Assembly: GCF_016031625.1 (NCBI RefSeq)
Contig: NZ_JACCHP010000027.1
Coordinates: 1 to 64,000, forward strand
Direction: 5' to 3'
Length of the DNA stretch: 64,000 nucleotides
Source: Bradyrhizobium agreste
GTDB lineage: Bacteria; Pseudomonadota; Alphaproteobacteria; Rhizobiales; Xanthobacteraceae
Shown here: positions 51,543 to 61,278 of the stretch, in pieces
Layout of the letters: each line of letters starts with the position of its first letter
Numbering within the stretch: position 1 is the first letter of the stretch
Translations under genes and position numbers: made by a program
The notes under the pieces: model-generated
The model's input: only the letters and a program-made list of their open reading frames with translations
What the model was told of the DNA's origin: nothing
Database searches by the model: none

Positions 51543-52598
51543 TCAGGAGATGCCGAGCATCCTGCGATTGGCAGCCGCGTCGGTGCCGCTGCCGGCGAAA
51601 TCGTCGAAGGCTTTCTCTGTCACCTGGATGATATGGTTTCGGATGAACTCGGCGCCCTCGCGCGCGCCTTGCTCGGGATGTTTCAGGGCGCACTCCCATT
51701 CGAGCACCGCCCAGCTGTCGTAATCGTATTGCGTGAGCTTGGAGAAGATGGCGCCGAAATCGACCTGGCCATCGCCGAGCGAGCGGAAGCGGCCGGCTCG
51801 GTCGACCCAGCTTTGGAACCCGCCATAGACACCCTGGCGGCCGGTCGGATTGAATTCGGCGTCCTTGACGTGAAACGCCTTGATGCGCTGATGGTAGATG
51901 TCGATGTAATCGAGATAGTCGAGCTGTTGCAGCACGAAGTGCGAGGGGTCGTAGAGCAGGTTCGCGCGCGGATGGTGGTTCACGCGATCGAGGAACATTT
52001 CGTAGGAGACACCGTCGTGGAGGTCCTCGCCCGGGTGGATCTCATAGGCGAGATCGACGCCATGCTCGTCGGCATAGTCGAGAATGGGCCGCCAACGCCT
52101 GGCGAGCTCGTCGAAGGCGGTCTCGATCAGGCCGGCGGGACGCTGCGGCCAGGGATAGACATAGGGCCAGGCAAGCGCGCCGGAGAACGTCGCCTGGGCA
52201 CCAAGCCCGAGCCGCCTGGACGCCAGGATGGCGCGCTTGACCTGATCGACGGCCCATTCCGTGCGGGCCTTGGCGTTGCCACGCACCTCCGGCGCGGCGA
52301 AGCCGTCGAACGCCGCATCATAGGCCGGGTGAACGGCGACGAGCTGGCCTTGCAGATGAGTCGAAAGCTCGGTGATGGAAAGGCCGTGGCGAGCCGCAAT
52401 ACCCTTCGCCTCGTCGGCATAGGTTTGAGACTCCGAGGCCTTGTTCAAGTCGAAGAGCCGTCCATCCCAACTCGGAATCTGAATCCCCTTGTAGCCCAGC
52501 GATGCCGCCCATCCGCATATCGCATCGAGGGAATTGAACGGCGCCACGTCAGCAGCGAACTGAGCGAGGAATATCGCAGGCCCTTTGATCATCTTCAT
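51543..52598 (-). CDS. Sugar phosphate isomerase/epimerase-like TIM barrel
   Basis: 351 residues of the xylose-isomerase-like TIM-barrel family (AP_endonuc_2 type). Metal-ligand segments visible are DLAYEIHPGED, LLYDPSHFVLQ, IKAFHVKDAEF and WAVLEWEC. The ATG at 52598 (MKMIKGPAIFL) has AAGGAAG upstream. Gene pairs of this type with Gfo/Idh/MocA dehydrogenases are common in sugar or inositol catabolism; no transporter is adjacent, so the substrate is unknown. Confidence 0.88.
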   Translation of the reverse strand: MKMIKGPAIFLAQFAADVAPFNSLDAICGWAASLGYKGIQIPSWDGRLFDLNKASESQTYADEAKGIAARHGLSITELSTHLQGQLVAVHPAYDAAFDGFAAPEVRGNAKARTEWAVDQVKRAILASRRLGLGAQATFSGALAWPYVYPWPQRPAGLIETAFDELARRWRPILDYADEHGVDLAYEIHPGEDLHDGVSYEMFLDRVNHHPRANLLYDPSHFVLQQLDYLDYIDIYHQRIKAFHVKDAEFNPTGRQGVYGGFQSWVDRAGRFRSLGDGQVDFGAIFSKLTQYDYDSWAVLEWECALKHPEQGAREGAEFIRNHIIQVTEKAFDDFAGSGTDAAANRRMLGIS

Positions 52599-52784
52599 CG
52601 CGTGCTTCCTTCTGCCTTGGACGTTTTGGGCGAATGCGTTGCCGACACCCATGCTCCGGACCATCGTCAGGATCGCTTCTCCGCACGATGGGTTCGAGGA
52701 TGCCGGCCATTAAGGGAGAGCAATACCGGTCTACGCAACGAGAAAAAGCTTCAAACGGCCACAGGTCAGATCCAGGCCGAAACC

Positions 52785-54905
52785 TCATCGCTTCTGCAAC
52801 ACGGTCGAGAGCGCCGAACCGTCGTTCAAGATCGAGAAGATCTCGCGCGACGATAGATGCTCCGCGGCCTCCGCGAAAGTCTCGCTCGCATCGACCTTGG
52901 CACGGCCGACCGCCAGATTGGCGTCGACGGTGTCGGGTCTGATGGGACGAGGAGGCGGCAGCTGCGCGAGGTGGAAGGCGAGGAGCGCGGGGTCTTGGCG
53001 CAGCTCCAGCAAGGCGGGGCTGTCCCCTGCGTCCACGGACGCGCTGAGTTCGTTCGCTCGGCGCAGGACGGGAGGCGGCTCTCGTTCTTCCGGAGTGACA
53101 AACAATCTTCCGAAGACGGGCATGGCGGTCAGCGCGCCGATGGGAACGGCGAACAGCAGCCCAAGGATGACCGGCGACATCCAGAGCAGAAGGGGCAGCG
53201 AAACGGCGTAGGCGCTTGCGGCCATCGCAACGCCGCACAAGGTCGGAATGCCGTATTTCCAATAGAGCTCGCGCCGCTCCACCGTGCCCTCGTCGCGCCT
53301 TTGCGTCTGCCACCCGGCATCGCGGCCGGCCAGAATCTCGACCACCGCGATCGTCTGAAAGATCATCATCACCGGCGCCATCAGCGCGGATACGACGATC
53401 TCTGCGAGAACGCCGGCCGAAGCACGCAACGCGCCGCCGAACTGGCGTCTCACCGGGCCTCGCATCCAGACGAGCACGAGGCTGAGCAGCTTCGGCAACA
53501 GCAGCAACCCCATCGTGGCGACGAACACCCAGATCGCGAGCACGGGATCCTGGGCCGGCCAGGTCGGAAACAACGAGAACCCCTTCGGAAAATACTCCGG
53601 GCGCACGAAGCGGGCCTGCAACGAGATCAGCATCCCCAGCAGGAGGAACAGCAGCCAGAGGGGTGCCGTCAGATATGCCCCTATCCCCACCATGAAATGC
53701 AGGCGCGACACCCAATGGAGACCCCGTGCAGGCACCACGGCGAGATGCTGAAGATTGCCCTGACACCAGCGCCGGTCGCGCGCTGCGAAATCGAGCAGCG
53801 AAGGCGGCACCTCTTCGTAGCTTCCGCCGAGCGTCGGCAGCATGTAGATGCCCCACCCGGCGCGCCGCATCAACGCAGCCTCGACGAAATCGTGGCTGAG
53901 GATGTGCCCGCAGAACGGCTTCCGTCCCCGAAGCTGCGGCAGCGCCGCCTCTTCAGCAAACGCCCTCACCCGGATGATCGCATTGTGACCCCAGTAATTG
54001 CCTTCGGAGCCGTGCCACCAGGCGACGCCGGCGGCGATCATCGGCCCGTACAGGCGGCCCGCGAATTGCTGGACCCGGCTGAACAGGCTGCGCGCGTTGA
54101 CGACCATGGGCAGCGTCTGGACGAGGCCGGCGCTCGGATTGCTCTCCATGGCATGGACCAGGCGGACGATGGTCTGCCCGCTCATGAGGCTATCGGCGTC
54201 GAGCACGATCATGAAGTCGTAGGCGCCGCCGAACCGCGTGATCCACTCGGAGATGTTCCCGGCTTTGCGCGCCGTATTCTCGGCTCGGTGGCGATAGTAC
54301 AACCGTGGCGTCCCCACCGCCTGTCGCAGCGCGAGGAGCGCTTTTTCCTCGGCAACCCAGATGTCGGGATCGGTGCTGTCGCTCAGAACGTACCAGTCGA
54401 ACAGCTTTCCTTGCGAGGTCGTCTCCAGGGATTCGATGACCGCCCGAAGTCGCGCCGTCAATCGGTGCGGATCTTCGTTGTAGGTGGGAAGCAGCATGGC
54501 GGTGCGGCCTGTGATCGCAGGCAGCTCCGCGTCTGCCGCGAAGGCGTCCGGACGATGGGCGAGCAGCACAAAGAAGCCGGCCAGCGCGGAGGCGAACGAG
54601 AAGGCGACCCAGGCGAGCAGGACCAGAAAGAGCGCCAGCACCATCGCTTCGAGGACGGTGACGCCCCCGACCTCCAGCACGCGATACATCTCATATCCGC
54701 CGCCGGCCGTGAGCGCCGCCGTCGAGAGCAGGATGAGGCCGCGCCGCCAGGCCATCGCGGAGGCAACCGGCGCAGGACTGCGGTCGGGTACCCGGTTCTT
54801 GCCGAGGTCGCCGGGAGCCATTGGAAGAGGGGACTCGCCCGGCAGCAGGCGCTGGGTCGCGATCTCGCCGGCAATCGGCCGCGGTGCCGTGCTCAGGGCG
54901 CCCAT
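52785..54905 (-). CDS. opgH: Glucosyltransferase OpgH (MdoH) for periplasmic glucans
   Basis: About 706 residues with several membrane segments and a cytoplasmic GT2 domain: AMLLPTYNEDPHRLTARLRAVIESL, VLDADSLMSGQTIVRLVHAM (DAD metal site) and the RDRRWCQGN motif. It makes linear beta-1,2 glucan chains from UDP-glucose across the inner membrane. The ATG at 54905 overlaps the opgG stop by 13 bases. The length is lower than the E. coli OpgH (847), with a shorter N-terminal region. Confidence 0.93.
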   Translation of the reverse strand: MGALSTAPRPIAGEIATQRLLPGESPLPMAPGDLGKNRVPDRSPAPVASAMAWRRGLILLSTAALTAGGGYEMYRVLEVGGVTVLEAMVLALFLVLLAWVAFSFASALAGFFVLLAHRPDAFAADAELPAITGRTAMLLPTYNEDPHRLTARLRAVIESLETTSQGKLFDWYVLSDSTDPDIWVAEEKALLALRQAVGTPRLYYRHRAENTARKAGNISEWITRFGGAYDFMIVLDADSLMSGQTIVRLVHAMESNPSAGLVQTLPMVVNARSLFSRVQQFAGRLYGPMIAAGVAWWHGSEGNYWGHNAIIRVRAFAEEAALPQLRGRKPFCGHILSHDFVEAALMRRAGWGIYMLPTLGGSYEEVPPSLLDFAARDRRWCQGNLQHLAVVPARGLHWVSRLHFMVGIGAYLTAPLWLLFLLLGMLISLQARFVRPEYFPKGFSLFPTWPAQDPVLAIWVFVATMGLLLLPKLLSLVLVWMRGPVRRQFGGALRASAGVLAEIVVSALMAPVMMIFQTIAVVEILAGRDAGWQTQRRDEGTVERRELYWKYGIPTLCGVAMAASAYAVSLPLLLWMSPVILGLLFAVPIGALTAMPVFGRLFVTPEEREPPPVLRRANELSASVDAGDSPALLELRQDPALLAFHLAQLPPPRPIRPDTVDANLAVGRAKVDASETFAEAAEHLSSREIFSILNDGSALSTVLQKR

Positions 54906-56398
54906 CGGTACACCCAGGTTTCCGACAAGGGCTTGTCGCCTTCGGCCAGGAACGCCCGCAGCTCGATCGGCTCGCCTTTCACCTGGCACTGGAAGCTGAG
55001 CCGCCAGCCACCGGTGTAGGGATTAGGCTGCGTGACGATGTTCTTCACCTCGGACTTCTCCGCCGTCACCACGCCTTTGACACCGGCAGGATCGACGCCC
55101 TTGAGATTGTCGCCGAACAGATCGAGCACGAACAGGCGCGCGTACTCGCCCCTCGCCCCGATCCCGCTTCGCGTGAATCGGGCGAGCGAATGCGGCTTCG
55201 GGCTATCCGGCCCCCAATGCAGCCGATAGGTGTAGTTGTGCTCGCCCTTGGCCTGCAGCGGGTTTTTCGGTCGCCAGAATGCGGCGATGTTGTCGTGGAT
55301 CTCCTCCTTGGTCGGGATCTCGAACAGCACGACGCCGCCCTCGCCCCAATCCCCGATCGGCTCCATCCAGAGACTTGGGCGCTTTTCGAAGCCGGATTCG
55401 ATGTCCTGATAGGCGAAGAAGTTTCTTTCCCGCTGCATCAGCCCGAACCCGCGCGGATTGAGATCCTGGAAGGTGCTGATCTGGAGATCGCGAGGATTGC
55501 TGAGCGGCCGCCACAGGCTCTCGCCCTTCCCATTGAAGATGGCAAGGCCATCGGAATCGTGGACTGAGGGGCGGAAATCGTCGATGTCGTTGCGGTCGTT
55601 CGGGCCGTAGAAGAACATGCTGGTCATGGGCGCGAGGCCGGCCCGCGGCATCTCGACGCGTGGGTAGACCGACATTTCGACGTCGAACACCGTCGTCTCC
55701 CCGGGGCGCACCGTGAATCGATAGCTCGCTGCGCAGCTCTTGCTGTCGAGCAGGGCATGAATCACCAACGAGGTCGCACCGGATGCCGGCCGCTCGAGCC
55801 AGAACGTCTTGAAGCGCGGAAATTCCTCGCCCTTGGCTTCGCCCGTATCGATCGACAGCCCCCGCGCGGAAAGCCCGTATGTCTGTCCCTTGGCCACGGC
55901 GCGGAAATAGCTCGCGCCCAGGAAGACGCAGACCTCGTCGTAATAGTCGGGACGGTTCATCGGCGCATGGATGCGGAAGCCTGCGAACCCGACATCGCTG
56001 TCCTCGAACGCCGGGACCTTCTCGCCGAAGGAGAAGTCCGCCTTGCGGTACTTGAGCTCGGATGCCTTGCCGTCCGCGACCTCGAAGACGTTCACCCTGT
56101 TCTTGTAGTAGAAGCCGCGGTGGAAGAACTGCGCCTCGAACGGCAGATTCTTGCCGCGCCAGAGCGCCCGCTCGGGCAGGAAGCGGATCGAACGGTACTG
56201 ATCGTAGTCGAGGTCCTTCAATCCGCTCGGCAGCTTCTCGTCCGGCGCCTCGTAGGACTTGCTCGCCAGTATCCGCGCCAGGTCCCGCACGGTGGACGGC
56301 CCGAACGCACCATCCGACGGGGCGGCCAGACTGCGTCGGGAAGCAAGCAGCAAAGCCGGCAGCATCGCCGACCCTTGAACAAGCTGGCGTCGGTTCAC
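54893..56398 (-). CDS. opgG: Periplasmic glucan biosynthesis protein OpgG
   Basis: About 501 residues. OpgG/MdoG motifs are clear: YDQYRSIRFLPERALWRGKNLPFEAQFFHRGFYY near the N-terminus, and FRPSVHDSDGLAIFNGKGESLWRPLSNPRDLQISTF in the middle. The start is GTG at 56398 with an AGGAG site nine bases upstream, followed by a Tat-like signal (NRRQLVQGSAMLPALLLASRRSLA). OpgG modifies or branches the OpgH product in the periplasm. Confidence 0.93.
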   Translation of the reverse strand: MNRRQLVQGSAMLPALLLASRRSLAAPSDGAFGPSTVRDLARILASKSYEAPDEKLPSGLKDLDYDQYRSIRFLPERALWRGKNLPFEAQFFHRGFYYKNRVNVFEVADGKASELKYRKADFSFGEKVPAFEDSDVGFAGFRIHAPMNRPDYYDEVCVFLGASYFRAVAKGQTYGLSARGLSIDTGEAKGEEFPRFKTFWLERPASGATSLVIHALLDSKSCAASYRFTVRPGETTVFDVEMSVYPRVEMPRAGLAPMTSMFFYGPNDRNDIDDFRPSVHDSDGLAIFNGKGESLWRPLSNPRDLQISTFQDLNPRGFGLMQRERNFFAYQDIESGFEKRPSLWMEPIGDWGEGGVVLFEIPTKEEIHDNIAAFWRPKNPLQAKGEHNYTYRLHWGPDSPKPHSLARFTRSGIGARGEYARLFVLDLFGDNLKGVDPAGVKGVVTAEKSEVKNIVTQPNPYTGGWRLSFQCQVKGEPIELRAFLAEGDKPLSETWVYRWAP

Positions 56399-57002
56399 GT
56401 GCTCTCCTACTCCGTTGCGATTGTCGCGGCCAAGCAACGACCGACGGGCGCACGAGTTCCCACCCGCTTGGCCGCGGGAGGAGCGGCCCATTAGAGGTGA
56501 GGCTAAATGACCCAAAACGGATGAAATTCGCCGGCCGTGCGTTTCTCTGTGCGACGGCCCGGGCGGCGCTGCCCGCGCTGGTTGCCCGATGCCGCTGGTG
56601 CAGGCGCGACCGATCGGCTTCAATGACCCGCGGACAGGGCGCTCGCACCGATGGATCAGGGGGCAAGATGCCTCTGACACGCGCCACACTCATTGCAGGC
56701 ACGCCCTCGCAATCTCGCGGCTGGTATTGCCCGAGCTTTGCTTGGTCACTCCACCCTCTTGATCAAGAGGGCGCAGGGAAGGCCGGCTGCCGACAGCACC
56801 CGCGGTCTGCTGCGCAAAATGCACACGCAGAAAACCGCACAGCAGCATACAGGTGGTGCCGATCACTCGGCCTTCCCTGCGCGATGCCGCGCTCTCCCGG
56901 GAGCCGAGTTCCTTCTGGCCTCATGGGCGGAGATATACGACATTTCCGAAATTCGGCTCAATACCGTGAATTTTGCCCGCGCGACAGCCAAAGCCTTGCG
57001 TC
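56399..57002. other. Intergenic region containing a truncated interspersed repeat
   Basis: No gene is supported. Positions 56399-56690 have short open frames in high-GC DNA and probably the promoter of opgG. Positions 56693-56966 hold the shortened copy of the repeat at 35908-36526. The remainder is the 3' tail beyond the caspase gene that ends at 57003. Confidence 0.55.
56693..56966. repeat. Long interspersed repeat, internally deleted copy
   Basis: Similar to 35908-36526 at both ends: CTCGCGGCTGxTxTxGCCCGAGCTTTG on the left and ACGACATTTCCGAAATTCGG on the right. About 345 bases of the middle are missing, with the break after GGAGCCGAGTTCCTTCTGGCCTC. The retained part includes GAGGGCGCAGGGAAGGCC and AAAACCGCACAGCAGCATACAGGTGG, identical in both copies. 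Confidence 0.75.
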
Positions 57003-58715
57003 TCATTTCCCGGCAACGAAGTAAAAATCCTGCCGGCCCGAGACCGATCCGTAGCTGAACGGCTTTTGTGCACGATTGGTCGCCTCCATGACATCGTCAC
57101 GCACGACGTCGAACAGCCGGCGCACCTCGAGACCGGGCTTGCGCATATTGTTGACGAACGCCGTGGCGAACGGGCTGTTCCTGCCCTCTCCGTCGAGCGC
57201 CATCTCTCCGTCCTTGGCGGCATACACCACCAGCGTGCCCGCCTCGGGCTCGATCGCCGCAAGGCCTCGCGACACCGAACGCGACGCCAGCGTCATGGTG
57301 CGCTTCATCTGGTTCGCGAAGGGATTATCGCGGCAGGCATCGAGGACGATGAGGCGCAGCCGCTTGGCGCGTTCCGCCGCGTTCAACACCTGGTCCAGCG
57401 CCACGGCTTCGAAACTGACGTCGCGGTCGGAGGCGATCTTCGCGTCGATCGGGATCAGATAGTTGACGCCGCCAACCTCCATGCCGTGACCGGCGTAATA
57501 TACCATCGCCCAGTCGGCGATTTCCGCCTGCCTTGCAAAGTCGCGCAGCGCCGCGGTCAACTCATCCTTGCGCAGATCGGTCAGCAGCGTGACGGAATCG
57601 AATCCGGTGAGCTTGAGCGTTTCGGCGACGAGCGCCGCATCGCGCGCCGGATTGGCGAGCGCTGCGACATTCTCATAAGAGGAGTTTCCGACCACGAGCG
57701 CGATGCGCCTGTCATTTCTACTTGACGGTCCCGGCAGCGCGATGACCGACGTGGTGGTGGCCGGAACGGTCTTGATTGACGTATCGTCCAGCGCGGCGAG
57801 GCGTTCGCGCGCCTTGTCCATCGACCATTTCGCGCTGTCGTACTTCTGCGGGGCAGCCAGAGCTGCGTTGAAGTCGGCGCGGGCCTTTGCGATCTCGCCC
57901 AGCTTCTCGAACAACATTCCGCGGTTTACCAGCGCGCTCTGATGTTGCGGATCATTGCGCAGCGACTCATTGAAATCGGCGAGAGCTTGATCGTACCTGC
58001 CCTGAAGGAGATAGATGTCGCCGCGATTGTTGTAGGCCAGCGTCGTCCTCGGCAAAAGCCGGATCGCCTCGCTGAAATCGGCCACGGCACGCTCGGACTG
58101 GCCGGTGTGCTGATGGGACAGTCCGCGATTGTTGAACGCATAACCGTAGGTCGGGTCAATGCGAATTACCTCGGAGTATTCGGCGATCGCCCGGGTGTGG
58201 TCGCCCTTGCCGGCATAGAGCCGCCCTCGATTGAAGTAGGCGAACTTGAACCTCGGATTGATGCGGATCGCTGCGTTGTAATCCGAAAGCGCGCGCTCGG
58301 AATCACCTGCAGCGGCATAGGCCATGCCGCGATCGTTCAACGCGTTCAGATTGCTTGCATCGAGCCGGATCGACTCGGTCAGGTCGGCGATCGCCCGATC
58401 CACCTCGTTGCGGCGAAGCAGGGCGGCGCCGCGATGCTGCCAGGCAAGCGCGTATTTCGGATCGATGCGGATGGCCTCGCTGAAATCGGAGATTGCGCGA
58501 TCGTAGTCGCCCTTGTCGCCATATTCGGCACCGCGATTGTCAAACGCCAAGGCGTCGCGCCCGCCGCTCTTTGCGATCAGCCGCGAGCACGCGGCGATCC
58601 GGCCTTCATGGCCACGCTGCGCGCAGATTGTCCGGTCGTCTGCGGCCGCAAGATCAGCGGCTGCCAGAAAAGTGAAAAAAAAGAAACTGAAAACCAGTGC
58701 AATCCGATTCCGCAT
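57003..58715 (-). CDS. Secreted TPR-caspase protein
   Basis: 570 residues. A signal peptide (MRNRIALVFSFFFFTFLAAADLAAA) is followed by about seven TPR repeats (residues about 60-300, for example ALAWQHRGAALLRRNEVDRAIADLTESIRLD) and a caspase-like peptidase domain (about 340-570; RRIALVVGNSSYENVAALANPARDAALVAETLK). The catalytic pair is visible: His410 in YYAGHGM and Cys461 in LIVLDACRDNPF. Such proteins are common in Bradyrhizobium and have no known substrate. The start ATG 58715 has AGGGTGG upstream. Its promoter region is shared, divergently, with the PCMT fusion gene. Confidence 0.92.
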   Translation of the reverse strand: MRNRIALVFSFFFFTFLAAADLAAADDRTICAQRGHEGRIAACSRLIAKSGGRDALAFDNRGAEYGDKGDYDRAISDFSEAIRIDPKYALAWQHRGAALLRRNEVDRAIADLTESIRLDASNLNALNDRGMAYAAAGDSERALSDYNAAIRINPRFKFAYFNRGRLYAGKGDHTRAIAEYSEVIRIDPTYGYAFNNRGLSHQHTGQSERAVADFSEAIRLLPRTTLAYNNRGDIYLLQGRYDQALADFNESLRNDPQHQSALVNRGMLFEKLGEIAKARADFNAALAAPQKYDSAKWSMDKARERLAALDDTSIKTVPATTTSVIALPGPSSRNDRRIALVVGNSSYENVAALANPARDAALVAETLKLTGFDSVTLLTDLRKDELTAALRDFARQAEIADWAMVYYAGHGMEVGGVNYLIPIDAKIASDRDVSFEAVALDQVLNAAERAKRLRLIVLDACRDNPFANQMKRTMTLASRSVSRGLAAIEPEAGTLVVYAAKDGEMALDGEGRNSPFATAFVNNMRKPGLEVRRLFDVVRDDVMEATNRAQKPFSYGSVSGRQDFYFVAGK

Positions 58716-59108
58716 GGTCGCCACCCTGCTTCCGAACCGGCAGTATAGACAGGGGAAGGCGGCCACGCCTGTGATGGTGATCACAGTAGCGACGCGAAAC
58801 CCATCGATACCGGCCGACGTGACGCGTGATGGGTTTCGCAAGAGCTCTACCCATCCTACGGGCCCATCAGCCAGCGCAAGCTCGTTCGATTTCAGTTACG
58901 TAGGGCCGCGAACCGCAATATCGGGCCAAAGAGGCCAAATTCGCGGGGCGCGCCTGTTCGGCGCCACCATAACACCGACCTTCACTCGGGCGGAACTTCC
59001 TTCCTGATCGGCATCGCCGCGTACGAGCCATTGCCCCGGATCAGTTTCAACATTCGGAGGAACTTGTCCGTTCCAGCCGCTTTCACGCTTTTGAGGAGGG
59101 ACGCTGTG
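58716..59108. other. Divergent intergenic region with two repeats
   Basis: It holds a copy of the GCGAAACCCATC palindrome (58790-58862) and a segment at 58905-58980 that resembles 62850-62935 (ATCGGGCCAAAGAGGCCAAATTCGCGG, TGTTCGGCGCCACCAT). A GGAGGG ribosome site precedes the plus-strand gene at 59109. I see no gene in it. Confidence 0.6.
58790..58862. repeat. Palindromic repeat, second copy of the 49268 family
   Basis: GCGACGCGAAACCCATCG ... GTGATGGGTTTCGCAAGAGCTCTACCCATCCTACG matches the repeat at 49268-49347 on its right side, while the left arm is shortened. Confidence 0.75.
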
Positions 59109-61100
59109 ATGACGGAATATGCTGATCTCCGCGACCGCATGGTCGACATTCAACTCGCCGGCCGCGGCATTCGCGACCCCAGGGTGCTGGAGGCCATGCG
59201 TCGGGTGCCGCGAGAACGGTTTGTGGAAGCAGGCTTCGAAGAATTCGCATATGAGGACAGCGCGCTGCCGATCGCGAACGATCAAACCATCTCGCAACCT
59301 TATATCGTCGCGGCGATGGTCGAGGCGGCCGAGCTCAAATCAACCGACAAGGTGCTCGAGGTTGGCACTGGCTCAGGCTATGCCGCGGCGATTGCATCCC
59401 GGCTCGCCGGCACCGTCCATACCATCGAACGACATGCCTCGCTCGCACGGGTCGCCGCAGAACGGCTGGATCTACTCGGATATACCAATTGCATGGTTCA
59501 TACGGGTGACGGTACGCGCGGTCTGGCCAATGAGGCACCATTCGACGCGATTCTGGTTGCCGCCGGCGGCCCCTCGATTCCGGAGGCGCTCAAGCGCCAA
59601 TTGGCGATCGGCGGTCGTCTCGTCATTCCGGTCGGCAATTTCGCGGACGAACAGTCGCTGCTCCGGATCTCCCGCCGAACGGCGACGGACTACGATGAAG
59701 AGACCTTGGGCGCTGTTCGCTTCGTGCCGCTGATCGGCGAGCAGGGATGGGCCGAGAATGGCACGCGTTCGGCGAGCAACCTGACTCCGGGCCACGCGCG
59801 GTCACAGTCGGTGACGGACATGATCCAGGCCACGATCGAACCTTTGCCGGCCTTCGACGACCCCGCGTTCGGAGCGCTCTTGGACCGGTTCGAACATTCG
59901 CGCCTGGTCCTGCTGGGCGAGGCCAGTCACGGTACATCCGAGTTCTACCAGGTGCGCGCAGCGATCACGCGCCGGCTGATTGAAGATCACGGCTTTACGA
60001 TCGTCGCTGTGGAAGCGGATTGGCCCGACGCCGCTGCAATCGACCGCTACGTTCGCGATCGCGTGCGCACCGGCCCCGACGAGCCGCCGTTCGAACGCTT
60101 CCCGACCTGGATGTGGCGAAACACCGACGTTGTCGCTTTCGTGGACTGGATGCGCGGCTATAACGAGCAAAGGCCGCCAGGCAACCGGGCCGGATTCTTC
60201 GGGCTCGACATCTATAACATGCGCAGTTCGATCGCGGCCGTTCTGGCCTATCTCGATAGCGTCGATCCCGAAGCGGCGGCGGTCGCCCGCGAGCGCTATG
60301 GATGTTTGACACCATGGCAACGCGAGCCGTCGACCTATGGGCGCGCCGTGCTGACGAAGGGCTATCGCAGATGCGAAGCTGAGGTGATTCGACAGTGTCA
60401 GGACATCCTGAACAAACAGCTTGCTTATGGCGCAAGCGACCCGGACAGCTTCCTTGATGCGGCGCAGAACGCCCGGTTGATCGCGGCCGCCGAGCGCTAC
60501 TACCGGATCATGTATTACGGCGGCGCGGAATCCTGGAACCTGCGGGATACCCACATGTTCGAAACCTTGGGCCATATTCTCCAGGCCCATGGTGCCCAGT
60601 CGAAAGCCGTGGTTTGGGCCCACAATTCCCATATTGGCGATGCGCGCTTCACAGAGATGGGGACGGTCCGCAACGAACTCAACATCGGCCAGCTTTGCCG
60701 ACAGAAATTCGGCGACGCGGCATCGCTCATCGGATTTGGCACCCACACCGGCACGGTAGCCGCTGCCTCGGATTGGGACGGCGAGATGGAAGTGATGCGT
60801 GTCCGCCCCTCCCGCGCGGATAGTTATGAGCGGCTGTTTCATGAGGCGAGCGCGAAGCGCGGGATGATTGAATTCCGCCGCCATGAAGCCCTCCGGCGTC
60901 GCCTGATCGAGCCTCGCCTCGAACGATTCATTGGGGTGATCTACAGACCCGACACCGAGCTGCAAAGCCACTACGCCGAGGCCTCGCTGCCTCAGCAGTT
61001 CGACGGTTTCGTCTGGCTGGATGAGACCCATGCAGTCACGCCCTTCGGACCGGAGCATCGTCGCCCTGGTGCTCCCGACACCTATCCGTTCGGGCTTTGA
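59109..61100 (+). CDS. Fusion of PCMT-like methyltransferase and erythromycin-esterase-like domain
   Basis: 663 residues. Residues about 1-225 are a protein-L-isoaspartate O-methyltransferase: ISQPYIVAAMVEAAEL, motif I KVLEVGTGSGYAAA (81-94) and post-I HTIERH. Residues about 245-663 are an erythromycin-esterase-like domain: LVLLGEASHGTSEFYQ (Glu271, His274), VEADWPD and WAHNSHIGD. The start is ATG 59109 with GGAGGG upstream. The join has no frame disruption. PCMT repairs damaged aspartates; EreA-like domains hydrolyse or modify esters, but most members have unknown substrates. Confidence 0.92.
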   Translation: MTEYADLRDRMVDIQLAGRGIRDPRVLEAMRRVPRERFVEAGFEEFAYEDSALPIANDQTISQPYIVAAMVEAAELKSTDKVLEVGTGSGYAAAIASRLAGTVHTIERHASLARVAAERLDLLGYTNCMVHTGDGTRGLANEAPFDAILVAAGGPSIPEALKRQLAIGGRLVIPVGNFADEQSLLRISRRTATDYDEETLGAVRFVPLIGEQGWAENGTRSASNLTPGHARSQSVTDMIQATIEPLPAFDDPAFGALLDRFEHSRLVLLGEASHGTSEFYQVRAAITRRLIEDHGFTIVAVEADWPDAAAIDRYVRDRVRTGPDEPPFERFPTWMWRNTDVVAFVDWMRGYNEQRPPGNRAGFFGLDIYNMRSSIAAVLAYLDSVDPEAAAVARERYGCLTPWQREPSTYGRAVLTKGYRRCEAEVIRQCQDILNKQLAYGASDPDSFLDAAQNARLIAAAERYYRIMYYGGAESWNLRDTHMFETLGHILQAHGAQSKAVVWAHNSHIGDARFTEMGTVRNELNIGQLCRQKFGDAASLIGFGTHTGTVAAASDWDGEMEVMRVRPSRADSYERLFHEASAKRGMIEFRRHEALRRRLIEPRLERFIGVIYRPDTELQSHYAEASLPQQFDGFVWLDETHAVTPFGPEHRRPGAPDTYPFGL

Positions 61101-61278
61101 CACGCAGGGCCGCGCCGGCACCAACGACGTTGCGCAACCCTCTGCTGATCATGTCAATCAGGCCAGCGAGCGGGCAGCCATCCGCCACCGCCTACGCATG
61201 ACCGTGTAAGATCGCGCTGACCGCCGCGATCGCCTGCTTCTCATCAGTCGATCCGGCCGACGCGGCTCAGGCGAGAGC

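Noticed and set aside
52857..55019. Long plus-strand open frame opposite opgH (720 codons)
   Set aside because: It mirrors opgH, which has full motifs. The frame is His/Gln/Arg-rich without any known domain.
57003..58715. TPR-caspase as a CBASS or gasdermin-linked defence effector
   Set aside because: It has a signal peptide and no cyclase, gasdermin or other defence partner nearby.
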